Position numbers and translations under genes: made by a program
Notes under the pieces: model-generated
Seen by the model: only the letters and a program-made list of their open reading frames with translations
Databases searched by the model: none
What the model was told of the DNA's origin: nothing
Shown: positions 33,001 to 44,805 of the stretch, one piece after another
Position numbering within the stretch: position 1 is the stretch's first letter
How the letters are laid out: each line of letters opens with the position of its first letter
Origin: Hemicordylus capensis
Lineage: Eukaryota; Chordata; Lepidosauria; Squamata; Cordylidae
Assembly (NCBI RefSeq): GCF_027244095.1
Contig: NC_069665.1
Span: forward strand, 1,304,501-1,368,500
Length of the DNA stretch: 64,000 nucleotides
Direction of reading: 5' to 3'

Positions 33001-36000
33001 CACGACCGGACAAGCCAGGGGGAGGGTAGAGGCGGCGGCAAGAGGACCGGCCATGCCGTGGGGTGTTTAGAGGCGGGATCGGCGGGCAACACTCTGGGCG
33101 GCGGCGGGTCCAGCCCAGCCACAAACACACCGAGGCAACACGACCAGGCAAGCCGGGGGGAGGGTAGAGATGGCGGCAGGAGGACCGGCCATGCCGCGGG
33201 GAGGGTAGAGGCGGGATCAGCGGACAACACTCTGGGCGGCAAACACATCCAACGGCACACAAAGTAACACACAAGCACCCCCACCCCAACCGACCAAAGC
33301 TACATACATACATGTGAAAAGCGAAACAACCCTGCTAGCGCCCGTTATTTTAACGGGCTTAAAATTACTAGTTACTCTATATTTATCTACAATGATCCAC
33401 ATAAGCTATTTTGTGGCCCATTTACCCAACATGTAGAAGCCATGCTGGTTCTCCTTCAGCAATGCTTGTTCTTCTATGTGCTTAACCTTTTATCTTTAAT
33501 TACGCTTTCCACCAATATATCTGGAACAAACACTAGGCTAACTGGACTGTAATTTCCTGGATTCGCTTTTTAAAATTGCTATTCAGTTGGCTACGATCTT
33601 CTGGCACAGAAGCAAATGTTAAGGCCAAGTTACATATTTTTATTAGCGAATGAGTTTTTTCGTGTTTAAGTTATTTAAAGAGCTCTTGGAGGGATGCCCT
33701 CTGGACCAGTGATTTTTAATTTGTTATCACAACCTAGAATATCATCTTGTCATTTCACAAAAAGGAACAGGAAGACAACCAAGACTCACCCAAAGTGCTG
33801 GACCACACTGGGCAGCATGGCAGCTAGCTGGTCCATGGAAGGATACTGGTACCTGTGAACATAGAGCAGGGGAGCAAGAAGAGAGAGATTATGCTTTGAC
33901 CTGGCCTGAAGGAGATCTGAGGGACAGGCCAGGGGCTGTGGCAGGTACCAAGCACAGGTGTGAGCCATCTGCTCTCAGCCCCTCTGGCAAAACCACGGGT
34001 CCCCACTGGGGCAAGCATCCACCATCTCAACCAGCCTGGTCTGCTCCCGTCCTCCTCCTGCAATTTCTGCAGCTCAGTGGCTGGATAACTGGGCATGCTT
34101 TGGCATTTGGTCTATTGACTGCTAGGGCTGTGCTCTCTGCCTCCGTGGTTCCTCAGCCACCTTGGGGGAAGCTCAAAACATGCTGGTCTTGACTTGGGAC
34201 CCAACTCCCATGGCCACCTTGATAAGCCACCCAACTGCAGGGTGATTCTTATTCCTTCCGGTGGCAGATAACATCTGCATGTCTGGAAAGAGCATCATGC
34301 AAGGAGGAGGAGGTATCCCGGGATGAAAGCTTCATGCCCCAGACCATCATGTGATAACTGTGATTACAGGACTTTCAAGGGAAAGTCTGGGGCCTGCCAC
34401 AGACACACCCGAGCCCTTCAGATGGGGCGAGCTGTGATGGAACACAAGCATCGCTCCACGAAGCAAACCTGAAGCAGGCAATGCCCAAACAAGTGGGGCT
34501 AGGACCCAGGCAGGGGAAAGCCTCCTCGCTCGGGGCACCTCTGCAACCCCGCCCTCTACGGGGAAACAAGCCAGGCAGGTCCCTCCTGGGAGGCTCTTAC
34601 CCCTGGGGGAACTGGGAGGCCCCCGCCTGCTGCCCCGGAGCGTCCACATGGCACACGACAAAGTGCTTGGTGATCTCCTGCATATCCTCGAAGTTGAAGA
34701 AGGTGTTGAAGCAAAGCTTGTCTGCAAGAGATCAGAAGGGACAAGGTGCAGGGCCCAAAGGTCAAACATATTGGACTGAAGGCAAAGATCCACCATGGTT
34801 TGGTTTTTCATTTAGAAGGGAAACAAAACATGCTGCCCAGGCTTGGTTGGGGAACCCATTCGGTTTTAGAGTTTTTAATGTATTTTAAATTGTTTTAATT
34901 ATGTTAATGTCTTAATGGTTTTACATTGTGAACTGCCCAGGGACTTTTTTGTATGGCATGGTATATAAGTGTAAAGGTAAAGTTGTGCTGTCAAGTTGGT
35001 GTCGGTTCCTGGCGCCCTCAGAGCCCTGGGGTTGTCTTTGGTAGAATACAGGAGGGGTTGACCATGGCCTCCTCCCACGCAATATGAGAAGATGCCTTTC
35101 TGCATCTTCCTACATCACTGCTGCCCGATACAGCAGCAGCAGGGATTCGAACTGGCAACCTTCTGCTTATCAGTCAAGCATTTCCCCGCTGCACCACTTA
35201 AGGTGATGTACTAAATAATAAACAACGCAACCAGCCAGTCTGCTAACAGGACCTGGGGAGGAAACCCACCCCCTTCACTTCCATGAGAGTGCCTAGCGCA
35301 GCAGCTTCTGGGAAATCAAGCCACTGCTCCACCTCTTCTGTCCCCAACTGGCAGCCTCTCCTGCACCTTCTGCTACTACTACAAATATCTCCACACAGCC
35401 TCCTCAAAGCGGTTTACACAGGAGAATGCAAACAAATGAATAAAGATGGCCCCCAGTCCCCAAAGGGCTCACAGCCTAAAAGCAACAGCTATGGAGGGAC
35501 GCTGTGCTGGGGCTGGAGAGGGCCAGTTTCCCTCCCCCTGCTCAACGCAAGAGAAGCACCGCTTTGAAAGGTGCCTCCTGGCTCCGCTGGCAGCAGGGCC
35601 CCACAGCCCAGCATCATCAGGGGTCCTATCCTGAGCTCCTCTGGCCGGCCTCTCTGCCAGAGCACCCTCGGTGCCTTCAAGCCTATGGTCAGAACAGGGA
35701 CGCTGCGGCCAGGAAATCTCTCTCTTGCCTGCCCCATCTGCCGGCTTAGGGGAGGCTACTTGGCCCATGGGCATTCCAGAATAGGGGTCTCAGGGATGCA
35801 TTTCAAGCCTGGGGGCACCCTAGACCTGCTGCCACCAACGCCATCTTAAAGATCCCAGTTTCCAAAGAAGCAAGAGAGCCCCCCCCCCCGCATTCCTCCA
35901 GACTCTTCCTTGGCAATGCATGTGGCAATCTCCCCCTTGATGGGGCTTCTTGCCTCCAGCTGTAATGCCATGAAGCCAGGTTGGCTGTGGGACTACACCT

Positions 36001-39000
36001 CCCATAATCCCTGGCTAGTGGCCATTGTGGCTGGAGATAACGGGAGTTGTAGGCCCACAAGATCTGTGGCCCCTGGCTTGGGAACCAACCATGCCGATCC
36101 CCGTGAGGTCACTGGAGGAGGCTGCTGGGAAGACGGACGCGAGATGTGGACAACTCCAAGGCTGGGGTCTGTCCCTTCAAACCAGGCACTGCAGCCCCTT
36201 GCCGGGGCGACGTCCTTCCCCAGACAACCCTCTGGAACATCTGCCACACCCTTGGGGGCAAAAGTTCCTTTTGAGCAACACCCACCTGGGATCTCTCCTT
36301 AAATCTGATCCCAGGTCAGGATCGTGGCTCGTGTGTGCAGCTAAGCCCCTGCAGGCCTGAGGGCGCCCCACACCCACCCAGACCCAGTCCTGCAAAGTCT
36401 TGAGAGGGGGGTGGGGGGCAGCCCGGGCTGCGATGCACCTGCAAGGAATCGACCTCCTGCGCCTCCTGGGGCCGCTTCTCTTTGCAAGCGCAGGTGGGGG
36501 CAGCAGGCGGCTGAAGCCGGCAGGCCACCTTTTCCCTCCTGCTCTGCAGCATTCCAAGGTGACCTTCTCACAGCCAGCAGCAGCCGCTGCCGCCCTCCTG
36601 TCCCTGATGAGCAGTCACATGTCTGCCTTCTCGCCTGCATGCATCTCCCCCCCCAGCCCCCCCCCCCCCCCGCAGCCAGCCTCTGTTAAAGGCACAGGCC
36701 TGGGATTCAGGCACCAAGAGCAGGTCAGCCCCGTTCTGTCCTGTTCCGTTGGCAGCCCCAGTGACTGGTTTGAAACACACACACACTCACTCGGCAGGCA
36801 ATCAACACAAGGCTGCCACAAAGGGTGGCTGCATCTGCATGTCTAGCCCCGGAGGGAAAAGAAAGGCTTTGCGCTTCTGAGAAGGAGCCTTTTGTGCAGG
36901 GGTGTGTGTGTGTGTGTGTCTCCATCTGAAGACCAGAAAGAGAACTGGATAACTGGGCAACCTTGCCTCTCAGGTCTCTCCAGATCCCTGTCATTCTTCA
37001 TGGCTCCTGGTACTTTTTAGAGCAGGGGTTCTCCAAGGTCTGGGCCCCCAGACATTGTTGGACTACAGTCCCCATCATCCCCAGTAACTGGTCACTGTGG
37101 CTGTAGATAGTGGGAGCTGTAGTCCAACAACATCTGGGCACCCAACTTTGAGAACCCCTCCTGCCTTAGGGTCAAAACAGGCAGGGGCACAGTTAGGCAT
37201 GAAACTGGAGGCCCAGGGGGTCCATGTGTCCACTCCCCTAGGGAACATCATTATTTTCCCCATGGGAGAAGAGGGTCCCTTTTATCTTTCCAGAATGGCT
37301 TGGCCTAGAATTCTGGAATTTGGCACAGATGTAGGGCAGGTTATCAGGACTCTGTGTATTGATTTTGAAGCAGGTTGGTCAATCCATTGATTTTAAATTG
37401 TTTTTTAAATTATTATTTTTTAAAACTTCAAAAAAAGGGTCAATGTCCTATAAGTGGCTTGTTTCATGGCAGAAAATTACAAAGATTTCTGGAACTGAAG
37501 CTCCGCCCCCCCCATCATCATACCATCCCCATGTGAAGAAATCTGCCCTTTGCCTCATAAAAAAAAGTGCACCATGCCCCTGCTTTGCATTTCCAGAATG
37601 GCGGGGCTTAGAGTTTTGAAACTGGGCAACCATGTAGTCCAGGTTGGCAGGACTCTTTGTATCTGCTGGTCAGTCCTGTGATTTTTAATGACTTTTTCCT
37701 CTACTGCAGTAAAACTGCCAGAAAGAGTACTTCACTTCTAGTGAAAGCATAACTGCTACATCTGAACAAATGAACAATGTTCTATTTTACAAATGCAAGC
37801 ATGAATTGTCTCCTTTGCTAAGCAGGTTCAACCTTGGTTTGCATTTGGATGGGAGACTACATGTGAGTGCTGAAAGACAGGGGATGGGGCCACAGCTTGG
37901 CAGAAGAGCATCCTCTATAATAAAAGGCTTAGGTGTAATCCTGTGTCTGCCCGTGTCTTTCTCGGCTGTTCTGGGCATGCACGGAGCGCATGCCCAGAAC
38001 GTCCGAGAAAGATACGGCCGCAGGCACCAGGCGGCTATGTTGCCTCTCCGCGCGAAAGGAGGAGAAGCGGGGACCGGGGAGGGCGGAGGCGGCAGTGGCA
38101 GGGCCGGCCCTGCCGCTGAAGCGGCCGTATGGAGCTCAAATGCCGACATGTGGGAACCGGGAGGGGGCCAGGAGGGACCAGGAGGGGAAGTCGGCGGAGG
38201 CGAGCCCCACCCCCCACCCATCGCCGGCGCAGGTGAGCTGGCTGCCGCAGCGGCACCAAAGGCGAGCCGGCGGACGAAGCGGGGAAGGCGAGCCGGCGGG
38301 TGGTCTAGCGCCCGTTATTTTAACAGGCTTAAAAATACTAGTCTGTTATATTGCTGGGCATGCACTTTTTCAGTTGCAGGGTGGGGTGGGAAATAAGGAA
38401 CATAATCTAATTACTGCTTATATAGATTGTAATGGCTGTAGACAGTAATGGGAAATCACTAAAATGCTTATTATTCAAAAGCAATGAGAAGTGCATGCAA
38501 GGAGGCCATTTATACCATCTAAATTTCAAGCACACAGTGGGGCATTTCTTGTGTGTATGCACATAAAGTTTTGAGGGTTGACTTTGGGCCATTTAAACTG
38601 CTGCAACCTTGGAGGAGTGAAAGGGAAACAACGCTTCTGATGCCCCTTTGATGTGGTTTAGAGTTCAACATTGGTTACAACAGGGGTTCCCAACTTGCGG
38701 TACTCTAGAGCAGGGATTCTCAACGTTGGGTCCCCAGATGTAATTGGATAACTCCCATAATCCCCAGCCAAAGACCACTGGGCCTGGGGATTCTGGGAGT
38801 TGAAGTCCAATAACATCTGGGGACCCAACGTTGAGAATCCCTGCTCCAGAGCAGGGTTTCTTAACGTTGGGCCCCCAGACGTTGTTGGACTACAACTCCC
38901 AGAATCCTCATGGCCTCAAAGACCATGTCTAGGGATTCTGGGAGTTGTAGTCCAACAACATCTGGGGACCCAAGGTCAAGAAACCCTGTTCTAGATGTTG

Positions 39001-39509
39001 CTGATCTACAACTTCAATCACACCCAGTCACAATAAATTGTAGCTGGGAATGATGGGAGTTGTAGTTCAGCAACACCTGGAGTACCACTGGTTGGGAACC
39101 CTCTGGTGTGGACGATCAATGTTCCCTCTAACAGGGATTCCCAGATGTTGTTGACTACAACTCCCACAATCCCCAGCCAAAGGCCACTGAAGCTGGAGAT
39201 GCTGGGAGTTGTAGTCAATGGCACCTGGGAATCCCTGTTATAGGGAACAGTGGTGACAATATTGAAACAAGTGCAGAAGCAGCAACAGTCAATTAGAGAA
39301 GGTGGGGGAAGCAGAAGATGGGGAGAAGGTTTATTTCCCTGAAGGCTAAAAAGAGTGCAATCATTTTTTTAAAATGAACACTTTTTTAAAAAGAGGGGAT
39401 CCAAAAGAGATTGTAATATTGACTAACAGGCCGTGGTTTAAAAAAAACCTAAAAGGACAGCATAAGGCAAGCACCGGGGGAAAAGTATACGTAGATGTAG
39501 AGGGGTGTA

Positions 39510-39546
<37 letters not shown>

Positions 39547-42500
39547 GCGCGCCATTGTAGTTAGGGAGGATAGTAGTTGATGTCCAACACTACCACCTGG
39601 GGACCCACGTTTGAGAACCCCTGGGCTAAGCAAAACAGAGAAAGCAAGAGAGATAATCCAACAGAAGGACGTCTTCAGTGTCTGCCTTTGTGCCTGCAAA
39701 TGTAAGAATGCATGCCATTCTGTCTGGTGTGAACAGTAGTTTTGTCTGACGAATAGTCTGGTGTAACTAAAAAGCTTGCAATATTTTAAAACTCCTGGCT
39801 AGTCTCCTGCAAACCTTCTCACCAATCCCATGTTTCTGTTTTTACAAGGCCAACCAACGTGGCCACCAACATTCTCTCTCTCTCTCTCCTGAGTAAGCCT
39901 CAAGGGACCTTGTCCATGAAGCTTCTCCACTTCACTCAGCTGGCCCAAAGATGCAAAACAGTGGAAGTTTGCCCTATGGTCACTCCCTATCATTGGCCTT
40001 CATGTCTGGCAGGGTTAATTCTGCTCATTCTGGGCGCCAAGCACAAAGCGCAGGTTGTCCAGTGAGGAGCAAGAGGGAACATTCCAGGCTACATCAAGGG
40101 GGATCAGACCAGCAAGAAGTTAACCCTCTCCATGCTGCTCCCCAGTTGAAATGAAAGTGGCGCACTTACGGTTGAGTCCCACGTCATGGTAGGTCAGGAG
40201 AGCTGGGCGGTTTCCCTTTGGAGAGCCCCGAATGACCACGTGCAGCAACCCATATGGAGTCTCGATATCATGCTCCTGGAAGAGAGAGGGAGGAAATGCA
40301 AGGACCTCCGTTCCACCCTGGGAGGAAGCTTCATTCCCACTCTCAGGGCAAGCAAGGACCACTTGGCCAGCATCACAGGTGAGTTTGAAGGCAGGACAGA
40401 GGAAGCGTGAGGGAGAGCGCCTCCTTCCCCCACGGCTCCACTTGCTCCCTTGGGAAGAACTGGGTGTCTCCCAGGGTGGTGAAACTGGCGTCTGTCTGTC
40501 ACCAGGGGAGAGAGACCCAAGTTCCCAGGAGTGGCTGCATAGTGCATTCACCCATCCTCTTTGCATGCCCCCCTATCACATGCAAAGCCACCCAGAGTCA
40601 CTGGCTGTGGGTCAGTGGCCAGAGTGCTGGACTTGAACTTGGGGGAGAGCATCCCCCCCACCCCTCTGCCATGGAAGAGTTGCGAGCTTTGGAAAGTCAC
40701 TTTCTCTTAGCCTCAATTCCCCTTTTGGAAAACGTGAACAGTGACCTACCTCACAGGGCTGCTGTGAGGGTGGACACCAGAAAGGCTGTAAAATGCAGGC
40801 TCTTGAAAAGTGCCCCGTTAATTATTAATGAAAGCATACAAATGGACAGAATGCAATTACATTAAAGTGATATACTGAAAGCGTGCAATGGAACAAGACC
40901 TCCATCACCTCATTAGTACGTGGCTGGTTTTATTTTTCCCATTCTCCTGAGGAAAATGGATAGTTACCAGCATCTCATCCTCCACAAGCTCTCCTGCAAA
41001 GGCAGCGTGGCCCAGTGGTCAGAGTACTGGACTAGGAGTGGGGAGACCCCTTGTTCCAACCCCCACTCAGCCATGATGCTCATGGGATGACTCTGGGTCA
41101 TTCACTTGCTCTCAGCCTGAACTATCTTGCAGGGTTGCTGGGGCTTAAAGGTGGCAAGGAACAGAACCATGTACACTGCCCTGAGCTCCTTGGAGGAAAG
41201 GTAATGCAAGCTGTGATGAGGAGCATAGGAAGCTGCCATATACTGAGTCAGGCCCTTGGTCCATCTCGCTCAGTACTGTCTACCCAGACTGGCAGCGGCT
41301 TCTCCAAGGCTACAGGCAGGAGTCTCTCCCAGCCCCATCTTGGAGATGCTCCCAGGGAGGGACCTTGGAACCTTCTGCAAGCAAGCAGGCAGGTACTCTT
41401 CCAGTGGTCTATGGCCCCATTATCCCCTCAGGGGAATCTCTTACAGGGCTCAAACACATAGTCTCCCATTCAAATGCAAAGCAGGGCAAACCCTGCTTAG
41501 CAAAGGGGACAATTTGTGCTCACTACCACAAGACCACAAGATTCATTCTGGACCAGATCACCTCATACTGCACGGGAGGAGGCCATGGCCAACCCTTCCT
41601 GCGTTCTACCAAAGACAACCACAAGGCTCTGTGGGCGCCAGGAGTCGAAATCGACTCGATGGCACACTTGACCTTGACACAATCACAGGACGGCATGGTG
41701 CCAAATGGAGCTCGCTCTCTCCACCCTCCTTCGAGCCACACGTTCCTACACACAGCCCTGACCCTCACAGCCCTGCTTTCCCCTCCTGCTCTTGCCCTGA
41801 AGTCCAGCCAGCTGCAGCAGAAGGTTTGCCCTTGGAGCAGCTGCAGGATCCACGTCCCTCCTCAACACCTTGTAGACCCACAACCTGCCTTAGGAGCAAC
41901 CCCCCCCCCGAATCACTGCAACAAGCACTAGAAGGGTGTGGGAGCAAGCCAGACAAAGGGCTTTGGCAAAGCTGAACCTGCACCATAGGAAGCTGCTATA
42001 TACAGAGTCAGACCCTTGGCCCACCTAGCTCAGTATCGTCTGCGCTACACGGACTGGCAGCGGCTTCTCCAAGGTTTCAGGCAGGGCTCTTTACCAGCCC
42101 TACCTGGAGATACTGCCAGGGATGGAACTTGACACCGTCTGGACGCAAAGCAGAGGCTCCACCATCGACCTGCTACGGCCCTGCCCAACACATCCCAGCG
42201 ACACAAATCCAAGAAGCAGAGAAAGCGAGCAAAAGGGGCCCAGCAGCGGAAAGCACAGCAGTGGGGAGCTGAGCGAATGCATGAGGATCTACCCCACTGA
42301 CGAGGGTTCTGCCTGCAGAGTCCGACCCTGGCCTAGTGCAGAAGCTGTTCCGACTGATGGCAGGATGTCAGCAGCACCCCACATGCAGCCGCGAACAGAG
42401 AGGGTTGCTAGCATGCAGGAGAAATACTCCAGCCACAAAAGGTGTCCAGAGGTTCTGTTGTTTGCTCCCTGCTTCAGAAGGAGAAATCTGACAGTTTTGA

Positions 42501-44765
42501 TGGTTGTTTTGATCCTGTGATTTAATTTTATTTTGTTCTGTGTTCATGTTTGTTGTATTATTCAACGATCGAAACTGCCCAGAGGTGCATTTGTTAGGCG
42601 GTCTACAAACGTGACAGACAGACAGCCTGGTGGCTTCCATCAGTCAGGAGGAGGAGGAGTCCCACCCACACTGGATCTGCTTTTCGTCAGATTAGGCTCC
42701 GTCTGCATTTCTGCTCTGCGTAGTATCCTGATGCACCTTTTCCTCCCTCGTGCACTGCTTAACGTTTGGGCCTCATTTTGTACAAACATAAAACCATTTC
42801 TTTTTCAACCCTCTGCACTCAGGGAAGCAGGTAGATCGGATACGTGGACAAAGGAGGGCACTGCAAGTACCCGAGGAAGGCGGATCGGGGCCACAAAAGC
42901 TGCTGCTGCAAAAGGGAGACCTCCAAATGCCTCTCTGAGCCGTCTTGAGGCCATTTGCAGGGAAAGGCAGGATATACATTCTACCGTTAAATGCATTTCT
43001 GGAAAAGAGGTCATAGATACAGCATTTGGAAGAAGTGGAGCCTGGCTACCCCGGATGGTAGCCAGGGGAGAGGGGAGCTAGCCCCTCTACAGAAGACAGG
43101 AGCCCCTCCCCACCTTCTGCCTGGCCCACTACTTTGGCCTCCCCTCCTAGTCCAGCACGGGGAGGGGCCACAGCAGCCGCGTGCAACCACCTCGTGTATT
43201 CCAGCCAGAGTCCTCGGAGAGCCACTGCCAGTCAGAGTGCAGAGCCCGACGGGAGCCAACTGCCCGACACCAGGCAAGACGGCTTCCTCCCTTGGGCGGA
43301 TGGCGGCAGAGTCTGCATGGTTTAGTCATGGCTGCATGACAGAGCGGGTTGCTGAACCACCGTGAAAAAACTACATCCAGAGGGAAGGATTCAGTGCCAC
43401 CCCCTGCGGTGCCTGGTGCTTTTTGATGCAGGGAATAGACATACTCTGCCACTGACCCCAAAGAGCAACCTCGGCGATGGCCTCCCTCCCACAGAAGGTC
43501 AGTGGCTAAGCTCCAATGTGATGCATCTCCCCAGCACCCCCTTTGCTCGGCAGAGGAAGGGCAAGGCCGGGCTGGCTGTGTCCGAGGAAAGAGGGGCCTG
43601 CAGGCAGCTGAAGGGATTTCTCCCCGTCAGCCCTCAGCCATGCAGGGGGAGCTGCTGCAGCTCTGGGAGTCTTCGGGTGGGGGCTTGAGGAATGCTTGGG
43701 GGCCACAACCCCCCCCGCTGCTCCTCTTCCCCCCAAGGCAGAACACCACCGCAAACAAGACATGATGCACCGCTGCGAGGCAGGAGGGAAAGGCCGGGCT
43801 TGGCTCTTAGGAGCATCCTGGGGGGAGGGGGAGTCTCCCCTCCCCACAGCCGCCCCCCTCCCTCCCGGCCAGTTCATGATCTACTCCTCACCGCAGGGTT
43901 GAATCCAGCACATGGATCGGTCAGAAGTGCTGGTGCTGATGGGGGGGGGGCGGGGAGGACGCCAACCATCAGCAGGTGCTGCTCAAGGTCAGACAGCAGC
44001 CGGGCAGCGCCCAGGAGAGGCACAGAAGGGCAATGCAGCCTCCAGCCTGGCCACCGGCTCCACCTGAGCCACACCTGCCTGCCCTCCCCAGGTGGTGGTG
44101 CACACCTGCTCTGGGCACCCCCTGCGGGCGGAAAGCAAAGTCCCCGGCGGGGGGGGGAGCACTTCCCGGTGCCCCGTTTTCCGGCGGGCCTCTCAGGGAT
44201 GCGCTGAGCGGCAGGGGCTGAGAGGCACGTCGCTGCTGCCCCAGCCTCGGCTGCCGCTCCAAGGGGGCTGCTTGCAAACGGGGCTGGGCCCAGATGCCGC
44301 CGCTGCTGCTCCGGAGGAAGACTCGAGCACCTCGAGGGGCAGCCGGCGAGAGCGGCCAGGGCGGCAGCAGCAGCCGGACGGAGCGAGCGGCAGGGCCCAG
44401 CTCAGCCGAGACTCGCCCGCGGGAGCCCGGAGGGCCGCCGCCGCCGCCGCCGCCTCCTGCTGCTCACGGCCGGGCTGGGGGCCAGCCAGGCACCCCCGGC
44501 CTGCGGCACCACCAGGCATCGCTCCGGCGGCAGCGGCAGCCCTCCGCGCCCCAGGACAGCGCCGGAGCAAGCCTGCAGCTGCCTCCGACCCGGGCGGGGA
44601 TCCCCTGGCGAGGCAGCCAGAGCACGCGGAGCCAGGCGGCGGCAGAGTCCCGCTCCGCGGCTCAGCCACGGCCCACCACCCCCGGACGGACCTACCCCGT
44701 CCCAGCACTCGGGCATGGTGAGCTGCTGCGGAGGCCACCGGGCGGGCGGGCGCGACTCCGGACTC

Positions 44766-44805
<40 letters not shown>

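Larger units (their letters stand above)
31640..33700 (-). mobile_element. CR1/L3-like LINE 3' portion, split by two insertions
   Basis: Three colinear pieces (about 31640-32020, 32480-32721, 33370-33700) form one LINE in reverse orientation. Hallmarks are CTTTTAAAGCCATC, GCCATTTTGACTGCCCTCTTT, CCATAACTGTACACAGTA / TTCCAAATACAGCCATAGCA and AGGACCCCAAAATCTCTTTC. The interruptions are a TA-flanked MITE and a Helitron. No intact reading frame remains. Confidence 0.7.
38681..39105. mobile_element. hAT-like MITE containing two further MITEs
   Basis: The outer element has ends CAGGGGTTCCCAACTTG and GTTGGGAACCCTCTG. At its TCTAGA site it is interrupted by MITE 38711-38843 and then MITE 38852-38988. 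Confidence 0.8.

Noticed and set aside
32429-33313. A 294-codon minus-strand frame with repeated Pro/Arg segments
   Set aside because: It reads through the Helitron minisatellite; the protein repeats mirror the DNA repeats.
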